Shown: piece after piece, positions 9,901-18,268 of the stretch
Layout: each line of letters starts with the position of its first letter
How positions within the stretch are numbered: the first letter of the stretch is position 1
Source: BOKV01 sp041739465
GTDB taxonomy: Bacteria; Pseudomonadota; Alphaproteobacteria; Rhizobiales; Rhizobiaceae
Assembly: GCA_041739465.1 (NCBI GenBank)
Contig: JBGSNX010000069.1
Span: forward strand, 34,585 to 98,584
Direction of reading: 5' to 3'
DNA: 64,000 nucleotides
Translations under genes and position numbers: made by a program
The notes under the pieces: generated by a model
The model's input: only the letters and a program-made list of their open reading frames with translations
Database searches by the model: none
Told to the model about the DNA's origin: nothing

Positions 9901-10145
9901 TCGATGGTTTCTGGCGCTGCACCAGGGTAATTGGTGGACACGGTGATTACCGGGCTGTCCACTTCCGGCAGTTCGCGTATCTCGATCCCGGCCAAAGCCG
10001 CCAGTCCGGCAACGACGATCAGCAGATTGACGACGATTGCTAGAACGGGGCGGCGGATGAAAAGGGCCGTAAAGCCGCCAGCTTCCTTGGCGGGATCATG
10101 GTCAGCTTTGGGGGCCTGTTCGCGCTGCTGGATGCTGTCTTCCAT
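6990..10145 (-). CDS. RND efflux transporter permease (HAE1/AcrB-like)
   Basis: A 1051-residue inner-membrane RND pump subunit with the standard duplicated layout: one TM helix, a large periplasmic porter loop, a six-helix bundle, then the same again. TM4 carries the GIVVDDAIVVLEN proton-relay Asp pair. The second half contains the GIMAKNGILIVEFANQLRDRG signature. It lies 11 bp downstream of the membrane fusion protein gene on the same strand, forming a two-gene efflux operon. No outer-membrane TolC-type gene and no TetR-type repressor are adjacent, so the outer channel must be encoded elsewhere. The substrate range is unknown. Confidence 0.92.
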   Translation of the reverse strand: MEDSIQQREQAPKADHDPAKEAGGFTALFIRRPVLAIVVNLLIVVAGLAALAGIEIRELPEVDSPVITVSTNYPGAAPETIDRELTAPVEGASARVAGVRSISSTSSFGSSRVTIEFTEDTNLDTAASDLRDALGRVARDMPEDAEDPRIVKADANADAVMRVAVTSDILSVQDITLLVEEQISDRLAAVDGVADVQVYGDREKIFRIDVDQARLASRGLTVGDLANALGSAAFDAPAGSLNSSSQNIVVRANATITTAQEFEATLINDRVRIGDVATVTLGPDLGEAVLRANGKAGVGIGILRQAGSNTIEISKGVRAVVDDIAKILPEGVSIAVTSDEAIFVNASITEVITALLLASAIVIAIIYMFLGDVRATLIPSISLPVALIGSVAGIWLAGFSMNILTLLALVLATGIVVDDAIVVLENIVSQSRRGMGSRAAAVIGTREVFFAIIATTATLAAVFIPISFLPGKAGRLFAEFGFVLAFSVLLSSFVALTLCPMLASRLLKPQTGEETNGYIARAGAVFSSLYRRALGVALRAPALVLLAALLFSAFSALLYTSLRQELTPPEDRAIALMSISAPQGVSLDFTSNQVRKIETLLEPLRQSGEITNVFAISGRSGQANSAFMVMALAPWGERERTQAQIVGDINQRVSSVPGVNAFAIQPNSLGIRGAGSGLQVAILGDDYEELAASADKLLQAMEADPRFGRVRLSYQTTQPQLSIRIDRDAASQLGIGIDGLAAAIQSMLDGRAIGTVFLQDRAVDVKLVSTTNPVNDPTDLENIFLKTEDGRIVPMSAISSLEEKAVAPQLTREQKMRAVSVTASLTPDFALGSAMAEAERLAEPLLPPGSRLVPLAEAATLAETSSGFGTVTGFAIIIVLLVLAAQFESFVSALIIMFTVPVGIGCAIVALWLSGTSLNVYSQIGLVLLVGIMAKNGILIVEFANQLRDRGYTVLDAIEQASLRRLRPVMMTMISTILGGVPLIFAHGAGAEARVSLGWVIVGGLGLATIATLFLTPVAYLLLARFSKPQLHEAERLSRELNEAPAFESAS

Positions 10146-10156
10146 GTCGTACGCCC

Positions 10157-11377
10157 TTATCCGCCGGGTTGAGCTTCGCCCGAACGGGCGTACCGCAACT
10201 GGATGCCATCGCGCAGCGACTGAACGCCTTCGGTGATGACTTCGTCGCCTTCCAACAATGCCGCTTCGACCAGCACCGTATCAGAATTGCGCTGGATGAT
10301 TTTTACACCGACGCGCACGGCCTTGTCGCCTTCGGCCTTCCACACAAAAGCTCCCGATGAGCCCCACTGGATGGCCAGAGGATCAACTGCGGGCCAGTTT
10401 TCTCCCGGAAGCTGCAAGTTTACCTTGAAAGACATTCCGGGGCGAAGCGTGTCATCCGGGTTGTCGATGGCGGCGCGAACCTGAAGCGTCCGGCTTTCCT
10501 GCTCAACCCTGCTGGCCACTGCTTCGATCTTGCCTGAAACAATGGCCGACGGCATCGAAAGCGGCGAGGCTTCAACTGGCATTCCGGTAAGAATGGCCGA
10601 GGCAAACCGCTCCGGCACCCAGAATTCGACCCGCAAGCTGGAGCGGTCGTCAATCGTCGCGATCTCTGTCTGGGTGGTGACGAAATCGCCAACCTCGACC
10701 GGGATGATACCAACTTTGCCGTCAATCGGGGCAATGATGGCGCGCCGGTCGAGCTTCAACTGCGCATCGCGCAGCGCAAGTCGGGCGGTTTCCATTTGCA
10801 TGCGGGCATCGCTGACTGCCACTTGCGAGGCGGCGCGCGAACTTGCCAATTGCTCGGTGCGCTTCATCTTGTCTTCAAAATCGCCCACGGAGAGCGCTGC
10901 GCGGTCGCGCTCGATGGTCTCGGCATCTGAATCAAGCCGGGCGAGAACATCGCCCGCTTTCACCGTGTCGCCGGTCTTCACCACCATTTCGCGGATGATC
11001 CCAGAGGCCAGCGGCACGACAATGACCGAACGCAAGGCCTCGCCATTGCCGATGGCAGCGACGGAGGAATTGATCTTTTCTGATTTTACAGGGGCAGTTT
11101 CCACCAATACTGGCCTTGGCGGCTGTCCTGGCCGCCCACCACCCTGGGCTTGGTTTTGGGGTGGCCTTTGACCCTGTGCGCCGCCTTGACCTTGCGGCTT
11201 GCCATCACCGGGCTTTGGTTGCTCGCCGCCTGTTGCCCCGGTTGCCATCGCCACTAGTTGAGTTGGCAGTCCGGCGGCCGCCATCATCGCGCCGGCACCG
11301 GGGTAAAGCCGCCCGAATGCAAGCACCGCCGCCAAAGTCAGCACTGAACCTGCTAGTATCTGTTTCCAAGTCTTCAT
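10157..11377 (-). CDS. RND efflux membrane fusion (periplasmic adaptor) protein
   Basis: A 406-residue HlyD/AcrA-type adaptor. An N-terminal signal-anchor (residues about 5-25) is followed by a long Gly/Gln/Pro-rich linker (about 50-90). Then come the lipoyl half-motifs around an alpha-hairpin coiled coil (about 150-200) and the beta-barrel. It bridges the inner-membrane pump encoded just downstream to an outer-membrane channel. The start is the ATG at 11377. The unusual feature is the low-complexity linker between anchor and lipoyl domain. Confidence 0.9.
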   Translation of the reverse strand: MKTWKQILAGSVLTLAAVLAFGRLYPGAGAMMAAAGLPTQLVAMATGATGGEQPKPGDGKPQGQGGAQGQRPPQNQAQGGGRPGQPPRPVLVETAPVKSEKINSSVAAIGNGEALRSVIVVPLASGIIREMVVKTGDTVKAGDVLARLDSDAETIERDRAALSVGDFEDKMKRTEQLASSRAASQVAVSDARMQMETARLALRDAQLKLDRRAIIAPIDGKVGIIPVEVGDFVTTQTEIATIDDRSSLRVEFWVPERFASAILTGMPVEASPLSMPSAIVSGKIEAVASRVEQESRTLQVRAAIDNPDDTLRPGMSFKVNLQLPGENWPAVDPLAIQWGSSGAFVWKAEGDKAVRVGVKIIQRNSDTVLVEAALLEGDEVITEGVQSLRDGIQLRYARSGEAQPGG

Positions 11378-11560
11378 GCGGGATACCTAGAACGAAACCA
11401 TGGCAAGGCAAAGGGTGAACACCAAAGATGACATGAGTTTAATGAAGGCAGAACAATGGCGGGTGTCACCTGAGGCCAATAGGCACACAATCGTTACTGC
11501 GGCGTCTGGCGTTTTCTTCCCCGGTACTGCAACATCGGCCCTTGGGCCACGGAGAGCAAC

Positions 11561-11866
11561 ATGATCAGGCTTGCAACATTGGTTTTTCTGGCAGGTGCGG
11601 CCTTGATCGGGCCGGTGGCCGCAGCTAGCGCCAGCGAAATCTTTGACGATCCGCTGTTTCGGCGCTGCTATTTGTGGCTGACGGAGGGCAAGGGCGGCGC
11701 GCTGATCGACAATCTGTGCATCGATTTGTACAGCATCCCGCCGCCGACGCTGTTCTTGTGCGCGCGCAAGATCCAGGACGGCTTTCTCTCCGACATCGAC
11801 CGCAAGAGCTGCGCGCTGGTATTTGATGAATATGCCCGCAAGACCCGCGCCGGACATTTGAGGTAA
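11561..11866 (+). CDS. Small exported cysteine-containing hypothetical protein
   Basis: A 101-residue protein not assigned to a family. A clear signal peptide (MIRLATLVFLAGAALIGPVAAASA) suggests export to the periplasm, leaving a mature chain of about 75 residues. Four cysteines lie in that chain (RRCY, DNLC, LFLC, SCAL) and could form two disulfides. GGAGAG lies 6-10 bp before the ATG, supporting translation. It lies alone between the efflux operon and tRNA-Phe, so context gives no function. Confidence 0.7.
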   Translation: MIRLATLVFLAGAALIGPVAAASASEIFDDPLFRRCYLWLTEGKGGALIDNLCIDLYSIPPPTLFLCARKIQDGFLSDIDRKSCALVFDEYARKTRAGHLR

Positions 11867-11886
11867 GGGAAAGTTCGCAGGGAGGA

Positions 11887-11962
11887 TGGTGCCCAGGGAC
11901 GGAATTGAACCGCCGACACGCGGATTTTCAATCCGCTGCTCTACCAACTGAGCTACCTGGGC
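11887..11962 (-). tRNA. tRNA-Phe (GAA)
   Basis: A 76-nt cloverleaf on the minus strand. The acceptor arms GCCCAGG and CCTGGGC pair, the D-loop is AGTTGGTAG, the anticodon loop is ATTGAAAAT with anticodon GAA, the T-arm contains GTTCAATTC, and the 3' CCA is encoded. It sits downstream of yacG, as in other Hyphomicrobiales. Confidence 0.97.
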
Positions 11963-12064
11963 ATCGCATGGCGCACGGCTTGGCGCGCTTGAAGCGTGGC
12001 GGTTTATAGGCGCTAAGGTTTGCCCTTGCAAGTGCCTGCAGCCGCAAATTGGCTGGCTGGATTT

Positions 12065-12277
12065 TCAACCCTCGCTGCCCTCACCGCCATCTTCCTGCTG
12101 CGCTGCCGGGATTGCGTAAGCACCTGAAAACCAGCGGTTGAGATCGACATCGGCACAGCGGCGCGAGCAGAACGGATAGTCGGCGCGCGAGGAAGGTTTG
12201 CCGCAAGAAGGGCATGGCCGCTGCCGGCGCAGCGGAACAATGCTGGCTGACGGTTTTTCGTCGTTGTGTTCGCTCAA
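12065..12277 (-). CDS. yacG: DNA gyrase inhibitor / zinc-binding protein YacG
   Basis: A 70-residue protein with the YacG zinc finger: CPSCG and, 15 residues on, FCSRRC, followed by the family signature DLNRWFSGAYAIP. In E. coli YacG binds GyrB and inhibits gyrase. The likely start is the TTG at 12277, which overlaps the maf stop codon as TTGA and implies translational coupling; no ATG is available in the conserved part. The frame is open further upstream inside maf, but that extension has no family resemblance. Confidence 0.85.
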   Translation of the reverse strand: MSEHNDEKPSASIVPLRRQRPCPSCGKPSSRADYPFCSRRCADVDLNRWFSGAYAIPAAQQEDGGEGSEG

Positions 12278-12897
12278 AGCCGGTTCAACCAGTTGAAGTG
12301 CACCGGATAGCCCTCGCCGGTCAGCAGGGAAACAGTTTCGTAGAGCGGCAGGCCGACGACATTGGAATAGGACCCGATCAGCTTGACGACAAAGGTTCCC
12401 GCAAGTCCCTGTATCGCGTAGCCGCCGGCCTTGCCGCGCCATTCGCCTGAAGCCAGATAGGCTTCCATTTCATCGCGCGACAGCCGCTTGAAGCGCAGCC
12501 GCGTTTCGACAAGGCGATGGCGCATCAGCCCCTTGGGGGTAACCAGCGTGACACCGGTGTAAACACGGTGCGAACGGCCAGAAAGCAGTCGCAGGCATTG
12601 CGATGCCTGATCAAGCATTTCTGCCTTGGGAAGAATGCGGCGTCCCAGTGCAACCACCGTGTCGGCCGCCAGAATGAAACTGTCCTGCAGTTCGGGCGAA
12701 CGCTTGGCGTTTTCCATCGCCAATGTCGCCTTTTCCTTGGCGAGACGCTTGGCGAGGCTGCGGGGAACTTCACCCTTTTGCGGCGTCTCGTCGGCATTCA
12801 CCGGCGACAGCAAATCCGGCTCAATCCCGGCCTGCTGCAACAATTGCAGCCGCCTTGGTGAGCCCGATGCCAAAACCAGCTTTGGACGTGATGTCAT
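12274..12897 (-). CDS. maf: Maf-family nucleotide pyrophosphatase
   Basis: A 207-residue Maf protein with the N-terminal LASGSPRRLQLL substrate loop, the conserved ILAADTVV segment and the GKAGGYAIQG motif. Members hydrolyse non-canonical or methylated nucleoside triphosphates such as dTTP, UTP or m7GTP to monophosphates; the subtype cannot be fixed here. It lies downstream of infA and overlaps yacG at its stop codon, in the conserved rhizobial order. Confidence 0.9.
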   Translation of the reverse strand: MTSRPKLVLASGSPRRLQLLQQAGIEPDLLSPVNADETPQKGEVPRSLAKRLAKEKATLAMENAKRSPELQDSFILAADTVVALGRRILPKAEMLDQASQCLRLLSGRSHRVYTGVTLVTPKGLMRHRLVETRLRFKRLSRDEMEAYLASGEWRGKAGGYAIQGLAGTFVVKLIGSYSNVVGLPLYETVSLLTGEGYPVHFNWLNRL

Positions 12898-12927
12898 GGA
12901 CCGCTATTCCCCGGGCGGTTGTCGTCT

Positions 12928-13146
12928 TTACTTGAAACGATACGTGATGCGGCCCTTGGTCAGGTCGTATGGGGTCATTTCGACCAGCACCTTGTCGCCC
13001 GCCAAAACCCGAATGCGGTTCTTGCGCATGCGCCCTGCCGTGTGAGCAATGATTTCATGCTCGTTTTCAAGCTTCACGCGAAAGGTCGCGTTGGGCAATA
13101 GTTCGGTGACAATGCCTGGAAATTCCAGAACTTCTTCCTTGGCCAT
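12928..13146 (-). CDS. infA: Translation initiation factor IF-1
   Basis: A 72-residue S1/OB-fold protein matching IF-1 along its full length: MAKEEVLEFPGIVTELLPN at the start, the HEIIAHTAGRMRKNRIRVLAGD core and an Arg-rich C-terminus. It binds the ribosomal A site with IF-2 and IF-3 during initiation. Length and position before maf are as expected. Confidence 0.98.
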   Translation of the reverse strand: MAKEEVLEFPGIVTELLPNATFRVKLENEHEIIAHTAGRMRKNRIRVLAGDKVLVEMTPYDLTKGRITYRFK

Positions 13147-13218
13147 TATTCCTCATGATTTCTGCGTCGCGAAAGTCGCGGGAAACTACCTACAACACCT
13201 TTCCGGCACAAGCTACAT

Positions 13219-13650
13219 TCAGCCAAACCGGTTTTTGATGCGTTCCTCGAGCCTGTCGCGGGTTTGGCGGTAGGCGTCAAGCACCTGTTCGCGTTTTCCC
13301 GCAACCGTTGAAGGGTCCATCGTTGGCCAGTACTCCACGTCGGTTGCCTGCGACCGCATGAGCTGGAGAACCCGGTGATGGGCTTCGGGTGAAAGCGTCA
13401 CCACAAGATCGAAATATCCCTCGCCCAGGTCATCAAGGGTCATGGGCGCGTGGTTTGCGACAGAAATGCCCCGCTCCGCCATGACCGATTGCATGAACTG
13501 GTCGGGATCGCCAGCCGAAACACCGGCAGAACGGGCATAGATCTTGTTACCGAACAGTGATTTCGTCAGGTTTTCGGCCATTGGCGAACGGATTGAGTTC
13601 ATTGCACAGACAAAAAGGACGGATTGCGGACGGGTTGCAGCCTCAGGCAT
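13219..13650 (-). CDS. Low-molecular-weight phosphotyrosine protein phosphatase family protein
   Basis: A protein of about 143 residues with the phosphatase P-loop near the N-terminus (VLFVCAMNSIRSPMAE, a C-x5-R-S variant) and the late catalytic Asp region YWPTMDPS. Substrates are unknown; the family also includes arsenate reductases. The ATG at 13650 is preferred over a GTG two codons upstream because GGGG precedes it at suitable spacing. It sits between UPF0262 and infA, the usual place in Hyphomicrobiales. Confidence 0.85.
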   Translation of the reverse strand: MPEAATRPQSVLFVCAMNSIRSPMAENLTKSLFGNKIYARSAGVSAGDPDQFMQSVMAERGISVANHAPMTLDDLGEGYFDLVVTLSPEAHHRVLQLMRSQATDVEYWPTMDPSTVAGKREQVLDAYRQTRDRLEERIKNRFG

Positions 13651-13681
13651 GAACACCCCGCAAGAACCGGATTTCCAAGAT

Positions 13682-14170
13682 TCAGCCCCGCCAGTGCAAC
13701 ACGCAAATCAGCGTGAAAAGCCGACGCGCGGTATCAAAATCCACCGTAATCTTACCGGAAAGGCGGTCCTGCAGCGTTTGGGAACCTTCATTGTGCAGGC
13801 CACGCCGACCCATGTCGATGGCCTCGATATGGCTTGGCGAAGCGGTACGAATTGCATCGTAGTAGCTTTCGCAAATCATGAAATAGTCCTTGATCACGCG
13901 TTTGAATGGCGTGAGCGAAAGCATGTGTATCGCCACCGGGTCGCCGTTTTCACGCGTAACCGTAAACACCAGTCGTGATTCCGCCACAGCAAGGCTCAGC
14001 CTGTAGGGGCCGCCGATTTCATCTGCCGCCGGGGCAAAGCTGTTTTCTTCGATGAGGTCGAATATGGCAACTGCGCGTTCATGCTCGACATCGGGCGTGG
14101 CGCGGCCAATCGAGGCATCGTCAAGGACGACGTCGATGAGGCGATTTGCCGGATTGCCCTTGCTTGTCAT
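13682..14170 (-). CDS. UPF0262 family protein
   Basis: A 162-residue cytoplasmic protein matching UPF0262 of alphaproteobacteria, recognisable from the RLIDVVLDD start, the FKRVIKDYFMICESYYDAI centre and the HNEGSQTLQDRL stretch. Its function is unknown. It lies 61 bp downstream of hisD on the same strand and 31 bp before the phosphatase gene, and is presumably part of that operon. Confidence 0.88.
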   Translation of the reverse strand: MTSKGNPANRLIDVVLDDASIGRATPDVEHERAVAIFDLIEENSFAPAADEIGGPYRLSLAVAESRLVFTVTRENGDPVAIHMLSLTPFKRVIKDYFMICESYYDAIRTASPSHIEAIDMGRRGLHNEGSQTLQDRLSGKITVDFDTARRLFTLICVLHWRG

Positions 14171-14231
14171 GGCGATGCTGCTGTTTTTCCACCCTTGCTG
14201 GCCACGCTCGCGCCGGTTGGCACCAAACGGA

Positions 14232-15524
14232 TCAGCGGTTCATGCGTATTGAAACCGAGCGCCCATGTGCTGCAAGGCCTTCGGCTTTTGCAAGCGTTAC
14301 CGCAGCCGGGCCAAGCGCTGCAAGCTGTTCCGGCCCAAGGCGCAGCACAGATGTGCGTTTGACATAGTCCAGGACCGAAAGTCCCGAGGCAAAACGGGCA
14401 GACCTCGCTGTCGGCAGGACATGGTTTGAACCGCCGACATAGTCGCCGATCACTTCGGGCGTGTGGCGTCCAAGGAATACCGCGCCGGCATTGCGGATAG
14501 CAGCGAAAAACGCCTCCGGGTCGTCTGTGGCGATCTCCAGATGTTCCGCGGCGATGCGATCCGTCAGCGGAACGGCCTCGGCAAGATCGCGCACAATGAT
14601 GATCGCGCCATTGTCGCGCCAGCTTTGTGCAGCCGTCTCGCCGCGCGGCAAGGATTTCAGCTGCAATTCCACAGCAGCTGCCACAGCGTCGCCAAAGGCA
14701 GACGAGTTGGTAATGAGGATCGACTGGGCGGAGACGTCATGTTCAGCCTGCGCCAACAAATCGGCAGCGATCCATGCCGGGTCGTTGTTTTCATCGGCAA
14801 CCACCAGAACTTCGGACGGACCGGCAATCATGTCGATGCCGACCGTGCCGAAAACCTGCCGCTTGGCTGCTGCGACATAGGCATTGCCCGGCCCCACGAT
14901 CTTGGCGACCGGGGCAATCGATTGGGTGCCATAGGCAAGAGCCGCAATCGCCTGCGCGCCACCGATGCGGTAAATTTCACTCACACCGGCGAGGCTGGCT
15001 GCGGCAAGCACCAGCGGGTTCAGCGCACCTTGGGGCGATGGAACCACCATGGCGATGCGTTCAACACCTGCAACAACGGCCGGTACCGCGTTCATCAGTA
15101 CCGAGCTTGGATAGCTGGCGGTGCCGCCCGGCACATAAAGTCCGACCGATTCAACCGCGGTCCAGCGCGAACCCAGTTCAACGCCCAGGCTGTCGATGTA
15201 ACGGTCATCTTTTGGCATTTGTCTTTGATGGTGGGACCGAATGCGGTCGCGGGCAAATTCCAAGGCACCCAGTGTTTCATCGGAGCACTGGGCAATAGCT
15301 GCCGTGATCTCGTCTGCGCTCACGCGCATCGTTTGCGCGGTCAGTTCAAGCCGGTCAAAACGGCTTGTATACTCCAGTACTGCTGCATCGCCGCGCACAC
15401 GCACATCGGCGAGGATGGCGCGAACAGCGGTATCCACGTCCTCCGATACCTCGCGCTTCATGCCGAGCAGACCGGTGAACCGGCTTTCAAAATCGTGGTC
15501 AGTTGTGGAAAGTCTCAAGGCCAC
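14232..15524 (-). CDS. hisD: Histidinol dehydrogenase
   Basis: A zinc enzyme of about 430 residues that oxidises L-histidinol to L-histidine, the last two steps of histidine biosynthesis. Visible family segments are YVPGGTASYPSSVLMNA, the Zn-binding region AGPSEVLVVADE and LAQAEHD, the catalytic pair in AAEHLEI, and the C-terminal zinc His region AAHGRSV. No ATG starts the frame. The GTG at 15524 gives the usual MALRL-type N-terminus; a TTG one codon earlier is also possible. Its neighbours are those of rhizobia rather than a his operon. Confidence 0.95.
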   Translation of the reverse strand: MALRLSTTDHDFESRFTGLLGMKREVSEDVDTAVRAILADVRVRGDAAVLEYTSRFDRLELTAQTMRVSADEITAAIAQCSDETLGALEFARDRIRSHHQRQMPKDDRYIDSLGVELGSRWTAVESVGLYVPGGTASYPSSVLMNAVPAVVAGVERIAMVVPSPQGALNPLVLAAASLAGVSEIYRIGGAQAIAALAYGTQSIAPVAKIVGPGNAYVAAAKRQVFGTVGIDMIAGPSEVLVVADENNDPAWIAADLLAQAEHDVSAQSILITNSSAFGDAVAAAVELQLKSLPRGETAAQSWRDNGAIIIVRDLAEAVPLTDRIAAEHLEIATDDPEAFFAAIRNAGAVFLGRHTPEVIGDYVGGSNHVLPTARSARFASGLSVLDYVKRTSVLRLGPEQLAALGPAAVTLAKAEGLAAHGRSVSIRMNR

Positions 15525-15558
15525 CAAAAGAGTCCGTTCTTCCCGTCAGGCGTTGTTG

Positions 15559-15990
15559 TCAGTCCTTGTGCGCCGGTTGGTTCGGGGTTTCCCAAGCGGC
15601 GTCAAGATCGGTCAGCTTCGCCTCGATGCATTCGACTTCAAGGCGAAGCGTGGCATCGCCAGCAAAAACCAGTTCCAGCGTTCCGGCAGGTGCATCGCCC
15701 TGCGTGAAGGTGACAGCCAGCAGTTCAAGCACATGGTCCTTGCGGCGCATGTCCATGCCCTTGGTGGCAACGCCTGTCACCCGCTCGAAATGCAACACAC
15801 TTTGACGACGCTCGAATGCCTTGCCGCCAACAGCTGTTTCCCAGACGAACCGGTTCATGGTGACAACGAAACGTCGTTCGCCCTTGAAAAAATTCAACCC
15901 CGCAATCCGCAGCACCGCATCCTGGCAATGCGCCGAGACAATGGAAAGATCATCGCCATCCATGGCGATCATTTTGAGGCGGTTGGGCAT
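15559..15990 (-). CDS. DUF2948 family protein
   Basis: A 143-residue protein of the DUF2948 family of alphaproteobacteria, recognised by the MIAMDGDDLSIVSAHCQDAV start, the FVWE segment and the LELVFAGDATLRLEVECIEA block. Its function is unknown. The ATG at 15990 is chosen because the family starts there; the open frame reaches back to 16083 into murA. It lies between murA and hisD, as in rhizobial genomes. Confidence 0.82.
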   Translation of the reverse strand: MPNRLKMIAMDGDDLSIVSAHCQDAVLRIAGLNFFKGERRFVVTMNRFVWETAVGGKAFERRQSVLHFERVTGVATKGMDMRRKDHVLELLAVTFTQGDAPAGTLELVFAGDATLRLEVECIEAKLTDLDAAWETPNQPAHKD

Positions 15991-16063
15991 CTGGAATCCC
16001 CGGAAGATCAAGGCATTGTGGTTATTAAGTTTCACGCCAAAGCGCAACGGCGTGGACGTACCC

Positions 16064-17353
16064 TTAGGAAGAGACGCGCTCAATCTTTGCGCCGCAGCCG
16101 GTCAGTTTTTCTTCCAGCCGTTCAAATCCCCGGTCCAGATGATAGACGCGGTTGACCGTTGTCTGGCCTTCCGCGACCAGTCCGGCAATCACCAGCGAAA
16201 CCGAGGCGCGCAGGTCGGTTGCCATGACCGGGGCACCGGTCAACTTGCCGACACCCGTTACAATTGCGCTTTGGCCTTCAAGGCCGATACGCGCACCCAA
16301 ACGCGCCAATTCCTGCACATGCATGAAGCGATTTTCAAAGATGGTTTCAGTGATGCGCGAAACCCCTTCGGCGCGCGTCATCAAGGCCATGAATTGCGCT
16401 TGCAGATCGGTGGGAAATCCGGGGAAAGGCTCGGTCGTCACATCAACCGGCTTGATGCCTGACCCGTTGCGCGACACGCGAATGCCCTCGTTTGTCGGCT
16501 CAACATGCACGCCTGCGCGCACCAGCACATCCAGCGCATTCTGGAGCAATGCAGGCTGTGCACCCTTGAGCAACACGTCTCCGCCCGTCATGGCCACCGC
16601 CATGGCAAATGTTCCTGTCTCGATGCGATCGGGCAGCACGGAATGGCGCGCGCCATGCAGTGCTTCCACACCATCTATGACAATGGTCCTGGTTCCTGCG
16701 CCGCTGATCCTGGCGCCCATGGCATTGAGGCAACGGGCAAGATCCTCGACTTCCGGTTCGCGGGCGGCGTTGTCCAACACGGTCTGGCCATGCGCAAGGC
16801 TTGCTGCCGTCATGGCCACATGGGTTGCGCCCACCGACACTTTGGGAAAACGGTAGCCGGTGCCTTTGAGGCCTTTCCTGGCAGAAGCCACAACATAACC
16901 AGCTTCCACATCCATTGTGGCACCCAACGCTGTCAGGCTTTCGAGGAACAGGTCCACCGGGCGGGTGCCGATGGCGCAGCCGCCGGGAAGCGAAACCTTG
17001 GCCTCGTGCATGCGGGCCAGCAATGGCCCGATGACCCAGAAACTGGCGCGCATCCGCGAAACCAGTTCGTATGGCGCAACGGTATCGACGATTTCGCCGG
17101 CACGAAAATGAATGGTGCGGCCCTGCCCGCCATTTTGACCCTTTTTCTTGCCCTCGACTTTGTAGTCAACGCCATGATTGGTCAGGATGCGGATGAGCGA
17201 CTCGGTGTCGGCAAGGTGCGGAACATTTTCAAGAATCAGCGGCTCGGATGTCATCAACGCGCTGATCATCAGCGGCAATGCGGCATTCTTGGCCCCGGAA
17301 ATAGGGATTTCACCGTGGAGCTTGCCGCCTCCGGTGACGATGATCTTGTCCAT
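16064..17353 (-). CDS. murA: UDP-N-acetylglucosamine 1-carboxyvinyltransferase
   Basis: A 429-residue enzyme of the first committed step of peptidoglycan synthesis, transferring enolpyruvate from PEP to UDP-GlcNAc. The N-terminus MDKIIVTGGGKLHGEI is typical. Lys and Asn of GAKNAALP and the catalytic Cys in LPGGCAIGTRPVDL (the fosfomycin target) are present. The start is the ATG at 17353; the frame runs further upstream without family similarity. It heads the minus-strand housekeeping block. Confidence 0.96.
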   Translation of the reverse strand: MDKIIVTGGGKLHGEIPISGAKNAALPLMISALMTSEPLILENVPHLADTESLIRILTNHGVDYKVEGKKKGQNGGQGRTIHFRAGEIVDTVAPYELVSRMRASFWVIGPLLARMHEAKVSLPGGCAIGTRPVDLFLESLTALGATMDVEAGYVVASARKGLKGTGYRFPKVSVGATHVAMTAASLAHGQTVLDNAAREPEVEDLARCLNAMGARISGAGTRTIVIDGVEALHGARHSVLPDRIETGTFAMAVAMTGGDVLLKGAQPALLQNALDVLVRAGVHVEPTNEGIRVSRNGSGIKPVDVTTEPFPGFPTDLQAQFMALMTRAEGVSRITETIFENRFMHVQELARLGARIGLEGQSAIVTGVGKLTGAPVMATDLRASVSLVIAGLVAEGQTTVNRVYHLDRGFERLEEKLTGCGAKIERVSS

Positions 17354-17459
17354 TTTTGTTCCTTGGTCCCGCTGAAGTGCCTGTTGCCCGGCAGACCGCC
17401 CGTGTAGCCCAACTGCTGCATTGCGGCAAGAAGACGACGAAGCCTGCTTGTTGCGGGGG

Positions 17460-17663
17460 TTAATCCAGCTTTTTGTCAGCCGGTTTTGCAGCCGTGCCGC
17501 CAGAAAGCCTTGGTGCCAGCGAATCGGTACGCCGCAGCAGCGCCTTACCGCCGGATACATCTTCGGCGGGAGCCGCCTTGCGGCGCTTCAGGTTTTCCCG
17601 CAGCGCATCGCGCAATTCCAGGACTTTCCTGTCCTTTGTCCTTTTTTCATTCGAGTCAGGCAT
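17460..17663 (-). CDS. Small charged hypothetical protein
   Basis: A 67-residue, strongly charged protein without membrane segments. The first half (KVLELRDALRENLKRRKA) is predicted helical and the second half is low in order and Lys/Ala-rich. I recall similar small proteins beside murA in rhizobia but cannot name a family. It precedes murA by about 105 bp on the same strand and may share its promoter. Confidence 0.6.
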   Translation of the reverse strand: MPDSNEKRTKDRKVLELRDALRENLKRRKAAPAEDVSGGKALLRRTDSLAPRLSGGTAAKPADKKLD

Positions 17664-17784
17664 TGTTTTCCCCTAAGGTCGGCCCGTGGCCTGATCACCC
17701 GGCAATGAAGCTGTTGCCATTTGCCGCTTTGACTTGCACTTGGACAACCCGTGTGGCAATAGGCTCGCGGTTCACAAGGCCGAT

Positions 17785-17859
<75 letters not shown>

Positions 17860-17889
17860 TTCTTGATCTCACGGCAGGTCACACCCTCT

Positions 17890-18240
17890 TCAGGCGAAGA
17901 ACCGTTCCCAAAGGGCAAGGCCCCAGACGCCGGCTGCAATCAGGATGGCCATCAGCACTGCTGCCGAGCCGCAATCCTTGGCGATGCGCACAAGTTCATC
18001 TGAATCGCGGGTAACCCGGTCTGCGACCTTTTCGATGCCGGTGTTGAGGAACTCGATACACAGCAGCAACAGGACCGAAGCCCAAAGCGCCAGCAACATG
18101 CGTGGCTCATGCGTCAGCAGCGGGGCGGCTGGCAATGACAGCAGCAACAGGATCAATTCCTCGCGCAGGGCCGCCTCACGGCCAAAGCCGAACCTGATGC
18201 CTGCCAATGAGTTGAAGAACGCCGCAACGATGCGCTTCAT
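17890..18240 (-). CDS. dgkA: Diacylglycerol kinase
   Basis: A 116-residue prokaryotic diacylglycerol kinase with three TM helices. The family markers are present: the amphipathic N-terminal segment SLAGIRFGFGREAALREE, the catalytic Glu region EFLNTGIEKVADR, and KDCGSAAVL. It phosphorylates diacylglycerol at the inner membrane, recycling lipid released during osmoregulated glucan or lipid modification. The start is the ATG at 18240. It follows the type I secretion genes by about 28 bp on the same strand; whether this is functional or only transcriptional is unclear. Confidence 0.93.
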   Translation of the reverse strand: MKRIVAAFFNSLAGIRFGFGREAALREELILLLLSLPAAPLLTHEPRMLLALWASVLLLLCIEFLNTGIEKVADRVTRDSDELVRIAKDCGSAAVLMAILIAAGVWGLALWERFFA

Positions 18241-18268
18241 GCCATTTCCCCCCACATATCCTGCCGGT

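Noticed and set aside
14463..15707. 414-residue open frame opposite hisD
   Set aside because: Antisense shadow of hisD; no family resemblance, and composition typical of reversed GC-rich coding DNA.
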